A stretch of 64,000 nucleotides of DNA from Lactobacillus sp. CBA3605 (GTDB lineage: Bacteria; Bacillota; Bacilli; Lactobacillales; Lactobacillaceae), in the NCBI RefSeq assembly GCF_002970915.1, contig NZ_CP027190.1:930001-994000 (forward strand), read 5' to 3'. Shown here piece by piece: positions 9,057 to 17,822 of this stretch; position 1 is the stretch's first letter, and each line of letters opens with the position of its first letter. The translations under genes and the position numbers were made by a program. The notes below the pieces were generated by a model. That model was not told the origin of the DNA. It saw only the letters and a list, made by a program, of their open reading frames with translations, and did no database searches.

Positions 9057-9081
9057 ATATGCCACCTTAGCGATAAACAAC

Positions 9082-9222
9082 AAAAAAACGCCTAACCAAT
9101 TAGTCAGACGTTCCAAGGGGATCGTACAATCACACGATCGCATCACAATCACCGGTTGGGAGACCAGCTGATTGCTATGGAAAAGCCACTAGTCGTTCTG
9201 GGAAGGATTAACTAGTGATCGA
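9082..9222 (-). ncRNA. Candidate structured small RNA (about 140 nt)
   Basis: On the minus strand a TTGACA (9246-9251) stands 17 bp before a weak TAAATC -10 (9223-9228). The following 140 nt fold almost completely: CACTAGT (9211-9217 with 9187-9193), an 11-12 bp stem CAATCACCGGT with ACCAGCTGATTG (9146-9156/9162-9173), GATCGT with ACGATC (9120-9125/9134-9139), and a terminator with 10-bp stem and seven T (9082-9112). No open frame of use is present. The 9223-9482 stretch beyond it holds only the promoter area of the VOC gene. Known RNA families were not recognised. Confidence 0.5.
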
Positions 9223-9421
9223 GATTTAGATTGTTAAGCGCTACTTGTCAATATAAAATAAAACGAATAAATTGCTATTAACGGCGGTAAGCAACGCTAT
9301 GTCTAATAGTATAAACACATTTTAAAACTTGACCAGCATCGATTCAACCAGTCTGTCGCGGAATACGACAATTTTCATGAATTGTCTTTCCAACGCAATT
9401 GCAGATTGCTGTTTTATCGCC

Positions 9422-9460
9422 AATGGTAACGGTTAATGCTACAATCAACTTGTTACCATT
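9422..9460 (+). promoter_or_regulatory. Extended -10 promoter framed by a 9-bp inverted repeat
   Basis: TGCTACAAT (9437-9445) is an extended -10. It is bracketed by AATGGTAAC (9422-9430) and GTTACCATT (9452-9460), perfect inverted arms 21 bp apart, so a dimeric repressor would cover the promoter of the VOC gene starting at 9483. Confidence 0.45.
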
Positions 9461-9482
9461 AATCTATCTTGGAGATGACTTA

Positions 9483-9950
9483 ATGCAATCACAACTTTAT
9501 CCTTATCTCGCTTTTGAAAACGCTAAGACAGCCATTGCTTACTATCAACGGGTATTTGGTGCCACCGACATTTATCGCCTGAGTCCTACGCCTGAACAAG
9601 CGCAGCAATTTGGCCTGCCCGCTGACGCCGACCTCAATAATCTCACCATGCACGCTGGCTTTTCAATTCTAGGAACTAAATTTGAATGTGCGGATGCCTT
9701 TCAAGGAACACCTAAACCGTCTGCACAAATTACGCTCATGTTGGATATTAATAGTGAAGATGCGGCTAGTGCCCAAGCAGCCACTGCCTTTTATCAACAG
9801 CTCGTTGATTCCGGTGAAGTCACCATTACCATGCCATTTGAAACTCAGTTCTGGGGTGGTAAAATGGGCCAATTCACGGATGCTTTTGGCATTACTTGGA
9901 TGTTACACACATCGCCTTGGTCAATTGCCGCTGACCATCAACCCTCATAA
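9483..9950 (+). CDS. VOC family (PhnB-like glyoxalase-fold) protein, 155 aa
   Basis: Begins MQSQLYPYLAFENAKTAIAYYQRVFGA, the usual opening of PhnB/DUF1338-type VOC proteins (AYYQRVFGA), and ends with GKMGQFTDAFGITWMLH, where the fold normally places a metal-facing residue. Two beta-alpha-beta-beta-beta modules fit the length. Members include glyoxalases, dioxygenases and antibiotic-binding proteins; many lack known activity. The start at 9483 is fixed by TTGGAGATGACTTA upstream; 28 codons further upstream in frame are intergenic. Monocistronic with a terminator at 9962-9994. Confidence 0.85.
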   Translation: MQSQLYPYLAFENAKTAIAYYQRVFGATDIYRLSPTPEQAQQFGLPADADLNNLTMHAGFSILGTKFECADAFQGTPKPSAQITLMLDINSEDAASAQAATAFYQQLVDSGEVTITMPFETQFWGGKMGQFTDAFGITWMLHTSPWSIAADHQPS

Positions 9951-9961
9951 ACCCTTTTAGT

Positions 9962-9994
9962 AACGCATTTGGCTAACAACCAATTGCGTTTTTT
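9962..9994 (+). terminator. Terminator of the VOC gene
   Basis: AACGCATTTGG pairs with CCAATTGCGTT and is followed by six T. Confidence 0.85.
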
Positions 9995-10020
9995 AGTCAC
10001 TAAAATTCAGCTTATCCCAC

Positions 10021-10065
10021 AAAAAAATTGGCGGTCATTTGCCAAAACTGGAATGACCGCCAATT
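10021..10065 (-). terminator. Terminator of the secreted nuclease gene
   Basis: AATTGGCGGTCATT (10027-10040) and AATGACCGCCAATT (10052-10065) form a perfect 14-bp stem; on the minus strand it is followed by seven T. Confidence 0.9.
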
Positions 10066-10113
10066 TCATGTTAACACTTACAAACTAACCCATTTTTGTC
10101 TCACGTTAATTAA

Positions 10114-11043
10114 TTACTGTACCGCTTTTTTGACAAATTTATAACCGTACTTATATAACTCTTTTTCAACTTGTTTGGACGTTGTCGTTTGACTCGTTGA
10201 CCGACTAGCAGCGGTATTGGTACTACTGTTAATTCGGTCGGCACCAGCCACCTGCATGTTCGCATCCGCTTTACCACGTCCGGTGGCATAGTCGAAACTC
10301 ACACCGGGCTCAACATTCCAAATATAAACATTGAAATTGACACTACCATCCGTTGAAATCGCTTGTGACCAGTAACCACGTGGCATTAATTCATTCCCAC
10401 GAAAAACCGTAGTCACCCGATAGATGACTTTTTTGCCCTGTTCTAAAGCCGTTCGAACTTGGTTCTCATAAATCTGCATGGTTTGCTGATTAGAATAGGC
10501 CGTTTGGGTCGCTAAGTTCTTAGGATTATCCAGGCTCCCCGCTTCACCAGCCTGATATTGCCCATCATTCGTCAAATTAAATGAAATCGTATAGGCAATT
10601 AAATGGCCTCGATTTTGCGGGTAAACCCGTTTGCCATTAACCGTAATTGGTTGATTATGCCAACCTGTTGGGCTCCATGTTTGCGCGGTACGGCCCGCAG
10701 ACTTGCCAAGATTAGCCTGACTTAAATAAGCGGTATCGGTCGTTGTCCGGTTCAATTGATCGAGATTACCATAATCAATCTTTGACTTTTTCCATAAACT
10801 TGCTTGCAAGGTGCTTTTACCACTATTAACTTTTATTGCTGCCGCACCACCGGACTGGTAGGTTTGATTTGCTAAGCTGGCATAGGTTCCCGCCACGGTT
10901 GAATTCGCCGGCGCACTTGCGGTTGTCGAGTGCGTCGAACTGGTATCACTTGTTAAAGTATCGATTGCCCGACATCCGCTGAGCACTAACATTAGCCCTA
11001 AAACGCCCAATAATTGCCACCATCGCTGGCTTCTTTTTCTCAT
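10114..11043 (-). CDS. Secreted DNA/RNA non-specific endonuclease, lipoprotein (EndA-like)
   Basis: Basic N-terminus MRKRSQRWW, hydrophobic helix and LSGC lipobox (cysteine about residue 24) mark a lipoprotein. The body carries PQNRGHLIAYTISF with the catalytic histidine of the beta-beta-alpha metal nucleases, followed by NLATQTAYSNQQTMQIYENQV, where the Mg-binding asparagine of this family sits. Relatives are DNA-entry and extracellular nucleases such as streptococcal EndA. The usual DRGH motif reads NRGH here. A Ser/Thr-rich tether (about 25-60) links anchor and nuclease, and a second Ser/Thr stretch lies near the C-terminus. Start is ATG 11041-11043 with GGGGCGGGAA upstream. Confidence 0.85.
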   Translation of the reverse strand: MRKRSQRWWQLLGVLGLMLVLSGCRAIDTLTSDTSSTHSTTASAPANSTVAGTYASLANQTYQSGGAAAIKVNSGKSTLQASLWKKSKIDYGNLDQLNRTTTDTAYLSQANLGKSAGRTAQTWSPTGWHNQPITVNGKRVYPQNRGHLIAYTISFNLTNDGQYQAGEAGSLDNPKNLATQTAYSNQQTMQIYENQVRTALEQGKKVIYRVTTVFRGNELMPRGYWSQAISTDGSVNFNVYIWNVEPGVSFDYATGRGKADANMQVAGADRINSSTNTAASRSTSQTTTSKQVEKELYKYGYKFVKKAVQ

Positions 11044-11122
11044 TATACATTCCCGCCCCATCTTTTTTAACTACTGTATCTATGATACCGTATTTTAGAT
11101 AGGGGAACAAACGTTTTATTAA

Positions 11123-11668
11123 TTATTCTGACTGACGTAATTTTTGCCAATCTGTGCGCAAAATACCGTACTTCAGTGAATCATAATAATGCCCCTGCCA
11201 GTAACGCACTTGCGGAATCCGGGCTTCTAAGTTGAGCCCCACCGTAACAGCTAATTGCATCATCCGCTGATTGCCAGACCAAGTGGTTAACCCCAGATGT
11301 GGCACGGTCATGGTTGCAAACAAATGATCTAACCATAGGGTCAACGCTTGTCGGCCGACCTGGTGTCCCCAAACTTGCTCATCATAAATAATAATTCCTA
11401 CCTCTAGCCAACGTTTTAGGTCACCATCGACAAAATGATAATTAACCCCACCAACCAGCGTTCCGTCGACGGTAATAATCCAATTGCGCGGGGTTATCAC
11501 CCAATCTCTCGGCCCAATGATTGTTTCAAAATCAGTTTGCTGCGGTAATCTATCATGAAAATACGGTCCATTCCACTTTAACCATTCTGCTTGTGGATTA
11601 CTGAAACCGCGATGCCATAGCTCACTTAGTTCCGTCATTTTAACAGGACGAATCTGTACCTCCGTCAT
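11123..11668 (-). CDS. GNAT family N-acetyltransferase
   Basis: Protein of 181 aa with the RimJ/L-like layout: acceptor part (1-75), a central strand WLEVGIIIYDEQVWGHQVGRQAL containing the acetyl-CoA loop (Q/R-x-x-G-x-G/A variant: HQVGRQA), and a C-terminal LGLTTWSGNQRMMQLAVTVGL helix (the N-x-R-M-x-x-L motif) followed by EARIPQVRYW. It transfers acetyl from acetyl-CoA to an amine, substrate unknown. The ribosome binding site AAGGAGGG is 8 nt from ATG. It lies 16 bp after the dehydrogenase gene and is probably cotranscribed with it. Confidence 0.85.
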   Translation of the reverse strand: MTEVQIRPVKMTELSELWHRGFSNPQAEWLKWNGPYFHDRLPQQTDFETIIGPRDWVITPRNWIITVDGTLVGGVNYHFVDGDLKRWLEVGIIIYDEQVWGHQVGRQALTLWLDHLFATMTVPHLGLTTWSGNQRMMQLAVTVGLNLEARIPQVRYWQGHYYDSLKYGILRTDWQKLRQSE

Positions 11669-11684
11669 TTTTATCCCTCCTTAA

Positions 11685-12638
11685 TTAAGGTAGGACGACG
11701 ACTTTACCAAAACTATGTTGACTCGCTAAATAAGTATGAGCCGCTTGAATTTCAGCTAATTTAAACGTTTTGACAGGGCGCACGTCAATCTTTTTCTGGG
11801 CAATAACTTGTAACAAAGCATCCAGCCGCGGTTGATCAACATCACCCGAATAAAAACTCGTTAAATAAGCCCCATTAGGAATGCGCATGATTGGATCAAA
11901 TTGATCTAACGTCCAAACACCGCCTAGTTGACCGGTCGAGCTCACAATCCCACCCGGTTGTAAATGTTGCAACGAATCAGGTACCGTCGCTGGGCCAATT
12001 AAATCTAAAACACGGTCGAAACGTTGGTCCGTCGCTAGCTTACCGTCAGTTTCGATAACAACTTCATCAAACCCATGCGCCAACATCAACGCCTTTTTAG
12101 ACAAGCTCCGACTGCTACCGACCACTTTTAAGTCCGGTTGCATGCCATGGGCTAGCTTAGCAGCACTCACACCGACACCACTAGTCCCGCCCCGGATGAG
12201 TAACGATTGCTGCGGCGCTAATCTTAACCCTAACAACGCCCCATAAGCGGTATAAAAAGTTTCGGGAATCGCTGCCAATTCAGCCCAATTTAACGTCGTC
12301 GTTACCGGATAAAGTTGCGCATTCGGTACCAACACATAGTCGGCATAACTGCCATCAAAGGCCCGGCCCATTTCGCCCATTATCGAAATTGCCGTCTGCC
12401 CGATTGGCAGGTGCGTTGCATCCGTGGTTTCAGCAATCACACCGACCGCTTCAATCCCTAAGATACGTGGGAACTTAACCGATGGTGACTTGCCTTGACG
12501 TGTAAATACTTCAGAATGATTAATCCCAAAACCTTTGACCTGCAATAGGGACCAACCAGCCTTTAAAGTTGGCTTGGGTACCTCAGTATAAGTTAAAACT
12601 TCCGGCCCACCTGGCTGGCTCACAACGACTGCTTTCAT
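11685..12638 (-). CDS. Zinc-independent quinone oxidoreductase-like MDR dehydrogenase
   Basis: Protein of 317 aa opening MKAVVVSQPGGPEVLTYTEV, the classic start of NADPH:quinone reductase-like medium-chain dehydrogenases. The nucleotide-binding Rossmann motif is RGGTSGVGVSAAKLA (about 148-162). The catalytic-zinc cysteine and the structural cysteines are absent, so it belongs to the zinc-free QOR branch that reduces quinones or enones with NADPH. Start ATG 12636-12638 follows GGAGGCAG; an in-frame extension of 30 codons upstream is unsupported. It shares direction with the MFS exporter upstream (91 bp gap) and the acetyltransferase downstream, a set often seen for electrophile stress, though that is inference. 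Confidence 0.85.
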   Translation of the reverse strand: MKAVVVSQPGGPEVLTYTEVPKPTLKAGWSLLQVKGFGINHSEVFTRQGKSPSVKFPRILGIEAVGVIAETTDATHLPIGQTAISIMGEMGRAFDGSYADYVLVPNAQLYPVTTTLNWAELAAIPETFYTAYGALLGLRLAPQQSLLIRGGTSGVGVSAAKLAHGMQPDLKVVGSSRSLSKKALMLAHGFDEVVIETDGKLATDQRFDRVLDLIGPATVPDSLQHLQPGGIVSSTGQLGGVWTLDQFDPIMRIPNGAYLTSFYSGDVDQPRLDALLQVIAQKKIDVRPVKTFKLAEIQAAHTYLASQHSFGKVVVLP

Positions 12639-12728
12639 ACGACTGCCTCCACTTGTAACTATTTTAGTTACATTAATTATAACGAAAAGTGCGCCAGACG
12701 CAAGCCCAACGCACTTTAATTCAGTCAT

Positions 12729-14234
12729 TTAATTCAGATGATGCTTTAAATTCAAACTATGTTGGCGTCGTCGGCCAACGCGAGACTGTCGAAAACCGAA
12801 CACATTAATGACTAAGCCCAACACCAGTAACCCGAAGGCTAAGCCCATGATGTGATGCAAGCCTGTATATAAAATTACCCGCATTGCTGGTATCAACTGT
12901 GCTGGTAACGCTCGTGCACTGGTCGCATCACTCAACTGATTCAACATTGTCATGGTAATTTTACCCTGTGCTTGCCGGACCCCCGTCGTCAACGCTTGAT
13001 TTAAAACGACACTATAGATAGACGCCATAAAGGTCTGCCCTAGCATCCGCACCAATAGACTAAACGACGTCGCAATCGGGACATCGCGGTGCGCGGCCTG
13101 TTGTTGCACACTCACTTGTAAGACCGTAAAACAAATGCCAATTCCGGCCCCTTGAAAGGCACCCGCTAGTAATAACCACCCATAACTCGTGTTGGCACCA
13201 GCCATCACTAACAAGCCACACGAGATTAACAAACTAGTAAATCCAATCATCACAATCTTACGTGTCGACCATTTGCGATCTAAGTTGGAACTCCATTGCG
13301 CGCCCATAAAGTTCGTAATTGACCCTGGAATCTGGGTTACACCACCAATCACAGCGGTCGTCCCTAACAACCCCTGCGCCCACATTGGCACGTATACGTT
13401 GAAGCCCACAAAGAATCCATAAATTAAAAAAAACATCCCAAAGGCCGCCACTAAATACCGATTTTTAAATAAACGACTCGGGATAATCGGATCACTGGCC
13501 CGCCGTTCAACCACTAATAAGGCCCCTAATAAGCCGACCGCTAGCATTAGAATCAATCCGACCCCCAAGGGGGCAATTTTACCGATCATTTCAATGCCAA
13601 CTAGTAAGCTCACTAATCCACTCGTCAAGCACAGTGCGCCTAAATAATCGACTTTCAAATGTGTTGCCGTGAGCTTAGGCGCTTGGTACAACCAATGAAT
13701 AATTGCAATCGAAGCGAGACCAATCGGCACATTAATATAAAAGACCCAGTGCCAACCAAAGTTATCCACAATAAAGCCACCCACTAAGGGCCCGATAATT
13801 GCGGCAGTACTAAAACTGGCAGTGACATAGCCAAATACTTTACCGCGCTTGACCGGATCTTTGTAAATTTCCGCATATATAATATACGGAATCGCAGTCA
13901 TGCCACCACTGCCGATGCCCATTACGGTCCGGGCAATAATTAGAAAGATAATATTAGGTGCTAACCCTTCCAATAAAGCCCCCAAAACAAAAATCAATGT
14001 TGAAATTTGATAGGCTCGTTTATTGCCCACACGTTCACCAAACTTACTCCAGAGTGGCGTGGTTACGGCACCTCCTAATAAAAACACCGCAACAATCCAC
14101 CCCATGAGCTGAATCCCATGTAGATCACTAATAATTGCTGGTAATGCTGTACTAATAATGGTACTGTCCAAGCCATTCATCGCATTGGACAACAATAATG
14201 CAATCGTTACAATCATAACTACCCTTTTTGACAC
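12729..14234 (-). CDS. MFS drug exporter of the 14-helix DHA2 family
   Basis: Protein of 501 aa with 14 predicted helices. It starts in LLLSNAMNGLDSTIISTALPAI, containing the D-x-T-I-x-x-x-A-L-P motif of DHA2 proteins, and motif A is WSKFGERVGNKRAY (about 62-75). Motif C GFIVDNFGWHWVFYINVPIG is complete. Such exporters are proton antiporters for drugs or organic compounds, often called EmrB/QacA type. The start is GTG with GGGGAGG 9 nt upstream. No adjacent dedicated regulator; the quinone-reductase-like gene follows. Confidence 0.87.
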   Translation of the reverse strand: MSKRVVMIVTIALLLSNAMNGLDSTIISTALPAIISDLHGIQLMGWIVAVFLLGGAVTTPLWSKFGERVGNKRAYQISTLIFVLGALLEGLAPNIIFLIIARTVMGIGSGGMTAIPYIIYAEIYKDPVKRGKVFGYVTASFSTAAIIGPLVGGFIVDNFGWHWVFYINVPIGLASIAIIHWLYQAPKLTATHLKVDYLGALCLTSGLVSLLVGIEMIGKIAPLGVGLILMLAVGLLGALLVVERRASDPIIPSRLFKNRYLVAAFGMFFLIYGFFVGFNVYVPMWAQGLLGTTAVIGGVTQIPGSITNFMGAQWSSNLDRKWSTRKIVMIGFTSLLISCGLLVMAGANTSYGWLLLAGAFQGAGIGICFTVLQVSVQQQAAHRDVPIATSFSLLVRMLGQTFMASIYSVVLNQALTTGVRQAQGKITMTMLNQLSDATSARALPAQLIPAMRVILYTGLHHIMGLAFGLLVLGLVINVFGFRQSRVGRRRQHSLNLKHHLN

Positions 14235-14342
14235 CGAACTGCCTCCCCAAATAAATAAAAAAATAATTCTAAAATAACCGCTTGCTTTTAGATTACACTA
14301 TTTTGGCGTCAGGAGCCATCACGTTTTCTGAAAATCAGGCGT

Positions 14343-14408
14343 AAAAAAGTCACCATCCCGGCTGAAGGGACAGTGACTTAACCGACTAAGCGTGTTTAAC
14401 TCTGAACA
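14343..14408 (-). ncRNA. Candidate small RNA with its own promoter, after the SUF operon
   Basis: Minus strand: TTGACC (14440-14445), 19 bp, TATAGT (14415-14420), then about 66 nt ending in a terminator AGTCAC..TCCC/GGGA..GTGACT (14349-14378) with six T. The promoter lies directly after the stop of the DUF59 gene. The spacer holds TGAAACGCGTTCCA, nearly palindromic, which recurs in the promoter at 43335-43353. The RNA may instead be a long 3' end of the suf mRNA. Confidence 0.45.
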
Positions 14409-14459
14409 AGCTTTACTATAACGCTTGGAACGCGTTTCAGGTCAAGCTAAATTAACCGC

Positions 14460-14768
14460 TTAAACCCCTAAAGTTAAGCGAGCAGCTCTCGACATCCGCG
14501 CAATCGACCAAGCAGGTTCCCAAACCAGGTCAATCGTCACGGTCGTTACGCCAGCGATGGTAACCATCGCCGCAGTAATCCGCTCCGATAAAACTGCCGT
14601 TAATGGACAGCCCATCATCGTTAACGTCATGGTCACCACGCAATGGCCTTGCGTATCTGTGGTCACCCCATAAATCAACCCGAGGCTTACTAAATCAACC
14701 CCTAATTCAGGATCAATAACAGTCGCCAACTTTGCTAATCCGATCGTTTCAAAACTTTCTACTGACAT
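14460..14768 (-). CDS. MIP18/DUF59 iron-sulfur assembly factor (SufT-like)
   Basis: Protein of 102 aa with VIDPELGVDLVSLGLIYGV (the DPE motif and the first strand-helix of the MIP18 fold) and VTMTLTMMGCPLTAVLSERI, where the conserved Cys-Pro caps a helix. In Staphylococcus aureus SufT of this family aids maturation of Fe-S enzymes under high demand. It is the last gene of the suf cluster, starting right after the sufB stop, so it is cotranscribed. The adjacency to sufB supports the role. Confidence 0.85.
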   Translation of the reverse strand: MSVESFETIGLAKLATVIDPELGVDLVSLGLIYGVTTDTQGHCVVTMTLTMMGCPLTAVLSERITAAMVTIAGVTTVTIDLVWEPAWSIARMSRAARLTLGV

Positions 14769-16163
14769 CTATCCAATCGACCCTTCCATTTCAAAGCTAA
14801 TCAACCGATTCAATTCGACCGCATATTCCATCGGTAACTGCTTGGTAAACGGTTCTACAAAGCCCATAATAATCATTTCAGTAGCTTTAGCTTCTGAGAT
14901 GCCCCGACTCATTAAATAATAAAGTTGGGTTTCGGAAACCTTAGACACCTTGGCCTCATGCTCCATCGAAACATTCCCATTAAGAATTTCGTTGTACGGA
15001 ATCGTATCACTCGACGACTGGTCATCCATAATAATCGTATCGCATTCAACATGCGCAAAGGACCCATCCGAATCACGCCCAAAGCGGACAGTACCACGAT
15101 AATCGACTGCGCCACCATCTTTGGCAATCGACTTGGAGACAATCGAAGAGGTGGTTTCCGGCGCATTATGCAGCATCCGTGCCCCGGTATCTTGATCCAC
15201 CTGATGCCCTGCGACCGCAATCGAAAGCATCGTACCGTGTGCCCCGCGGCCATTTAAATAAACGGCGGGATATTTCATAGTGAGCTTCGACCCTAAATTA
15301 CCATCGACCCATTCCATCGTTGCTTGTTCTAAGGCTTGTGCGCGCTTGGTTTCTAGGCTGTACACGTTGTTAGACCAGTTTTGAATCGTCGTATAGCGAC
15401 AGGTTGCTCGCGCCAAGACGTTGACTTCCACCACTGCGGCGTGAAGGCTATTCGCATCATAGTTCGGTGCAGTACAGCCTTCTACATAATTCAAACTTGC
15501 GCCTTCATCAACAATAATAAGCGTTCGTTCGAATTGACCTGTATTGGCCGCATTAAGTCGAAAATAAGCCTGAATGGGCGTCGTTACTTTGACCCCTTTA
15601 GGCACATAGATAAAAGAACCCCCTGACCAAACGGCCGCATTGAGCGCCGCATATTTATTAGCCGTTGGCTTGACCAATTGCCCAAACCACTTTTTAAACA
15701 ATTCGGGATATTGCTGTAATGCCGTATCAGTATCCGTAAAAATAATCCCCGCTTTTTCAAACTCAGCTTGCATGCGGTGATAGACGACTTCCGATTCATA
15801 CTGCGCACTGGAACCAGCTAAATAAGCGCGTTCAGCGGCCGGCACGCCTAAACGATCAAAGGTGGCTTTAATCTTAGGCGGGACATCTGACCAGTCCCGG
15901 TACGACTGATCGGTCACCTTTTGAAAGTAATGTAAGTGGGCCAAATCTAATCCAGACAAATCTGGTCCAAATGCTGGTTGTGGCATTTTCTGATAAATTT
16001 CGTACGCTGCTAACCGTTCTGCCAGCATCCAAGCTGGTTCATGCTTTTCTGCTGAAAGCTGTCGAATGACCGTTGTGTTTAAACCCACACCGGTTGAAAA
16101 GACTGGGGTCACATCATCATGGAAGCCATAGTCATAATGATCTACCGTTAACTTATCAGTCAT
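14769..16163 (-). CDS. sufB: Fe-S cluster scaffold subunit SufB
   Basis: Protein of 464 aa. It contains the SufB core: [19 protein letters not shown], the beta-helix region [21 protein letters not shown], the cluster-chaperone cysteine in VEGCTAP, and the C-terminal [22 protein letters not shown] interaction helix common to SufB and SufD. SufBCD builds iron-sulfur clusters with SufC as ATPase. The start ATG 16161-16163 overlaps the sufU stop by eight bases, so coupling is likely; a GTG nine bases earlier is possible. Next genes sufU (upstream) and a DUF59 gene (downstream). Confidence 0.96.
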   Translation of the reverse strand: MTDKLTVDHYDYGFHDDVTPVFSTGVGLNTTVIRQLSAEKHEPAWMLAERLAAYEIYQKMPQPAFGPDLSGLDLAHLHYFQKVTDQSYRDWSDVPPKIKATFDRLGVPAAERAYLAGSSAQYESEVVYHRMQAEFEKAGIIFTDTDTALQQYPELFKKWFGQLVKPTANKYAALNAAVWSGGSFIYVPKGVKVTTPIQAYFRLNAANTGQFERTLIIVDEGASLNYVEGCTAPNYDANSLHAAVVEVNVLARATCRYTTIQNWSNNVYSLETKRAQALEQATMEWVDGNLGSKLTMKYPAVYLNGRGAHGTMLSIAVAGHQVDQDTGARMLHNAPETTSSIVSKSIAKDGGAVDYRGTVRFGRDSDGSFAHVECDTIIMDDQSSSDTIPYNEILNGNVSMEHEAKVSKVSETQLYYLMSRGISEAKATEMIIMGFVEPFTKQLPMEYAVELNRLISFEMEGSIG

Positions 16164-16608
16164 GCGCTGCACCCACTAACTGCGTTAATAATTGGTCAGC
16201 GGCATGCCAGGCTAAAGTGGCACACCGAATCCGGGTTGGAAAGGCGGCAACTGTGCCCAGGATTGCGGCATCACCCAAGGCTTGTCGCATAGTTGCGGTA
16301 ATTGGCGTCCCCGTAATCACCTGTGAAAAGGCAGTGAGTCGTGCTTGAGCCTGAGCCACCGATTGTTGAGCCAAACATACCGTTAACATACTGGCTGACG
16401 CTTGTGAGATGGTACAACCGCTACCGGTAAAGCTGATTGCCTGAATCTGATCAGCTTTAATGACTAACTGAACTGTCAACACATCACCACAAGTCGTATT
16501 GCGTAAGGTTACGGCTGGCGCCGCTGGTAGTGTTTCCCGATGACGCGGAAACTGCGCATGTTCCAAGACTACCGTTTGATATAAGTCTGTTAATTTTAAA
16601 ACCGTCAT
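16156..16608 (-). CDS. sufU: Zinc-dependent sulfurtransferase SufU
   Basis: Protein of 150 aa with the IscU-like fold. The zinc ligands of SufU are present: C40 and D42 in [11 protein letters not shown]65 in [12 protein letters not shown]129 in RIRCATLAW, matching Bacillus subtilis C41, D43, C66 and C128. SufU accepts persulfide sulfur from SufS and hands it to SufBCD. The gene begins before the sufS stop (four-base overlap) and overlaps sufB, so the three are coupled. Confidence 0.95.
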   Translation of the reverse strand: MTVLKLTDLYQTVVLEHAQFPRHRETLPAAPAVTLRNTTCGDVLTVQLVIKADQIQAISFTGSGCTISQASASMLTVCLAQQSVAQAQARLTAFSQVITGTPITATMRQALGDAAILGTVAAFPTRIRCATLAWHAADQLLTQLVGAAHD

Positions 16609-17822
16609 TTTTCAAAAAACTCCTTCACCGTGACTAAGGTCGCTAACAAGCGGTCAACTTCGGCTAGTGTGTTGTAAAACATCATACTAGCCCGAACAGT
16701 TGCCGGGGTCTGCAACGCTTGCATTAACGGCTGGGCACAGTGTTGACCAGCCCGCACTTCAATACTAGCCAGATCTAAGCCGGTCGCTACATCGTGCGGA
16801 TGAATCCCCGGCACATTAAACGCAACGACTGGGCCATGATTAGCTACCGTTTTGGGGCCATAGACCGTTGCAGGCAGCCTCGCTAAGCCCGCCAATAAGT
16901 GTGCCGTTAGTTGCCGTTCTTGGGCTTGGATCGCCGTAAAACCGACTTGCTGTAAATAGGTCACTGCCGCACCTAACCCAATCACGCCACTAATATTCGG
17001 AGTCCCCGCTTCAAAACGTTGCGGGATTTCGGCCCACGTGGTTTGCGTCCAGGTCACTTGATCAATCATTTCACCACCAAATTGAGCCGGCGTTAATTGA
17101 GTCAGCAAGGCGAGCTTGCCATACAGCACCCCCACGCCAGTTGGCCCCAATACTTTATGACCCGAAAATGCATAGAAATCCACGTCTAGTGCTTGGACAT
17201 TCACCGGTTGATGGGCAACTGCTTGCGCACCATCAACCACAATAATGGCCCCATTTTGATGCGCTAAAGTTGCTAACTGTTGAATCGGATTAGTGACCCC
17301 GAGGACATTTGAAACATGGGCGACGGCCACAATTCTCGTCTGTGTTGTTATTTTTTTGACTGCATCAGCCCAATCAAGTTCGCCCGTCGCCGTCAAACCG
17401 ATGACTTTAAGAGATGCACCATGCCGCTGAGCTAATTGTTGCCAAGGAACTAAATTGCTGTGATGTTCCATCATCGTCACGACGATTTCATCCCCCGCTT
17501 TGATGACTTGCTCACCGTAAGTTTGAGCCACCCAATTCAGACTTTCCGTGGTTGAACGGGTAAAAAAGACCGTTTCACGTTGCGGGGCCCCAATCAACGC
17601 CGCCACTTGATCACGAACAGCTTCATATTGAGCGGTTGCCGTCGCCGCTAATGTGTAATTTCCGCGATGAACATTAGCATTACTCGTCGTATAGTAAGCC
17701 GTTAGTGCCTGAATGACTGCTTGCGGTTTTTGCGACGTGGCCGCATTGTCAAGATACGTTAAGGGGGCGCCGTTGAGTTGGGTCGCTAAAATAGGAAAAT
17801 CAGCCCGATAATTAGATTTCAT
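16605..17822 (-). CDS. sufS: Cysteine desulfurase SufS
   Basis: Class V aminotransferase fold of 405 aa. The PLP lysine lies in DFYAFSGHKVLGPTGVG (about 223-228) and the persulfide cysteine in RAGQHCAQPLMQ (about 361). The histidine stacking on PLP is in VVTMMEHHSN. The short active-site loop around the cysteine is group II (SufS-like) rather than IscS. It splits cysteine to alanine and bound sulfur for SufU. The start overlaps the sufD end by eleven bases, and its own stop overlaps sufU. Confidence 0.96.
   Translation of the reverse strand: MKSNYRADFPILATQLNGAPLTYLDNAATSQKPQAVIQALTAYYTTSNANVHRGNYTLAATATAQYEAVRDQVAALIGAPQRETVFFTRSTTESLNWVAQTYGEQVIKAGDEIVVTMMEHHSNLVPWQQLAQRHGASLKVIGLTATGELDWADAVKKITTQTRIVAVAHVSNVLGVTNPIQQLATLAHQNGAIIVVDGAQAVAHQPVNVQALDVDFYAFSGHKVLGPTGVGVLYGKLALLTQLTPAQFGGEMIDQVTWTQTTWAEIPQRFEAGTPNISGVIGLGAAVTYLQQVGFTAIQAQERQLTAHLLAGLARLPATVYGPKTVANHGPVVAFNVPGIHPHDVATGLDLASIEVRAGQHCAQPLMQALQTPATVRASMMFYNTLAEVDRLLATLVTVKEFFEK

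Noticed and set aside
14431..14439. A cre (CcpA) site in the small RNA promoter
   Set aside because: The cre consensus needs a central CG at a fixed place; here the centre is shifted (CGCG), so the site is described only as cre-like.
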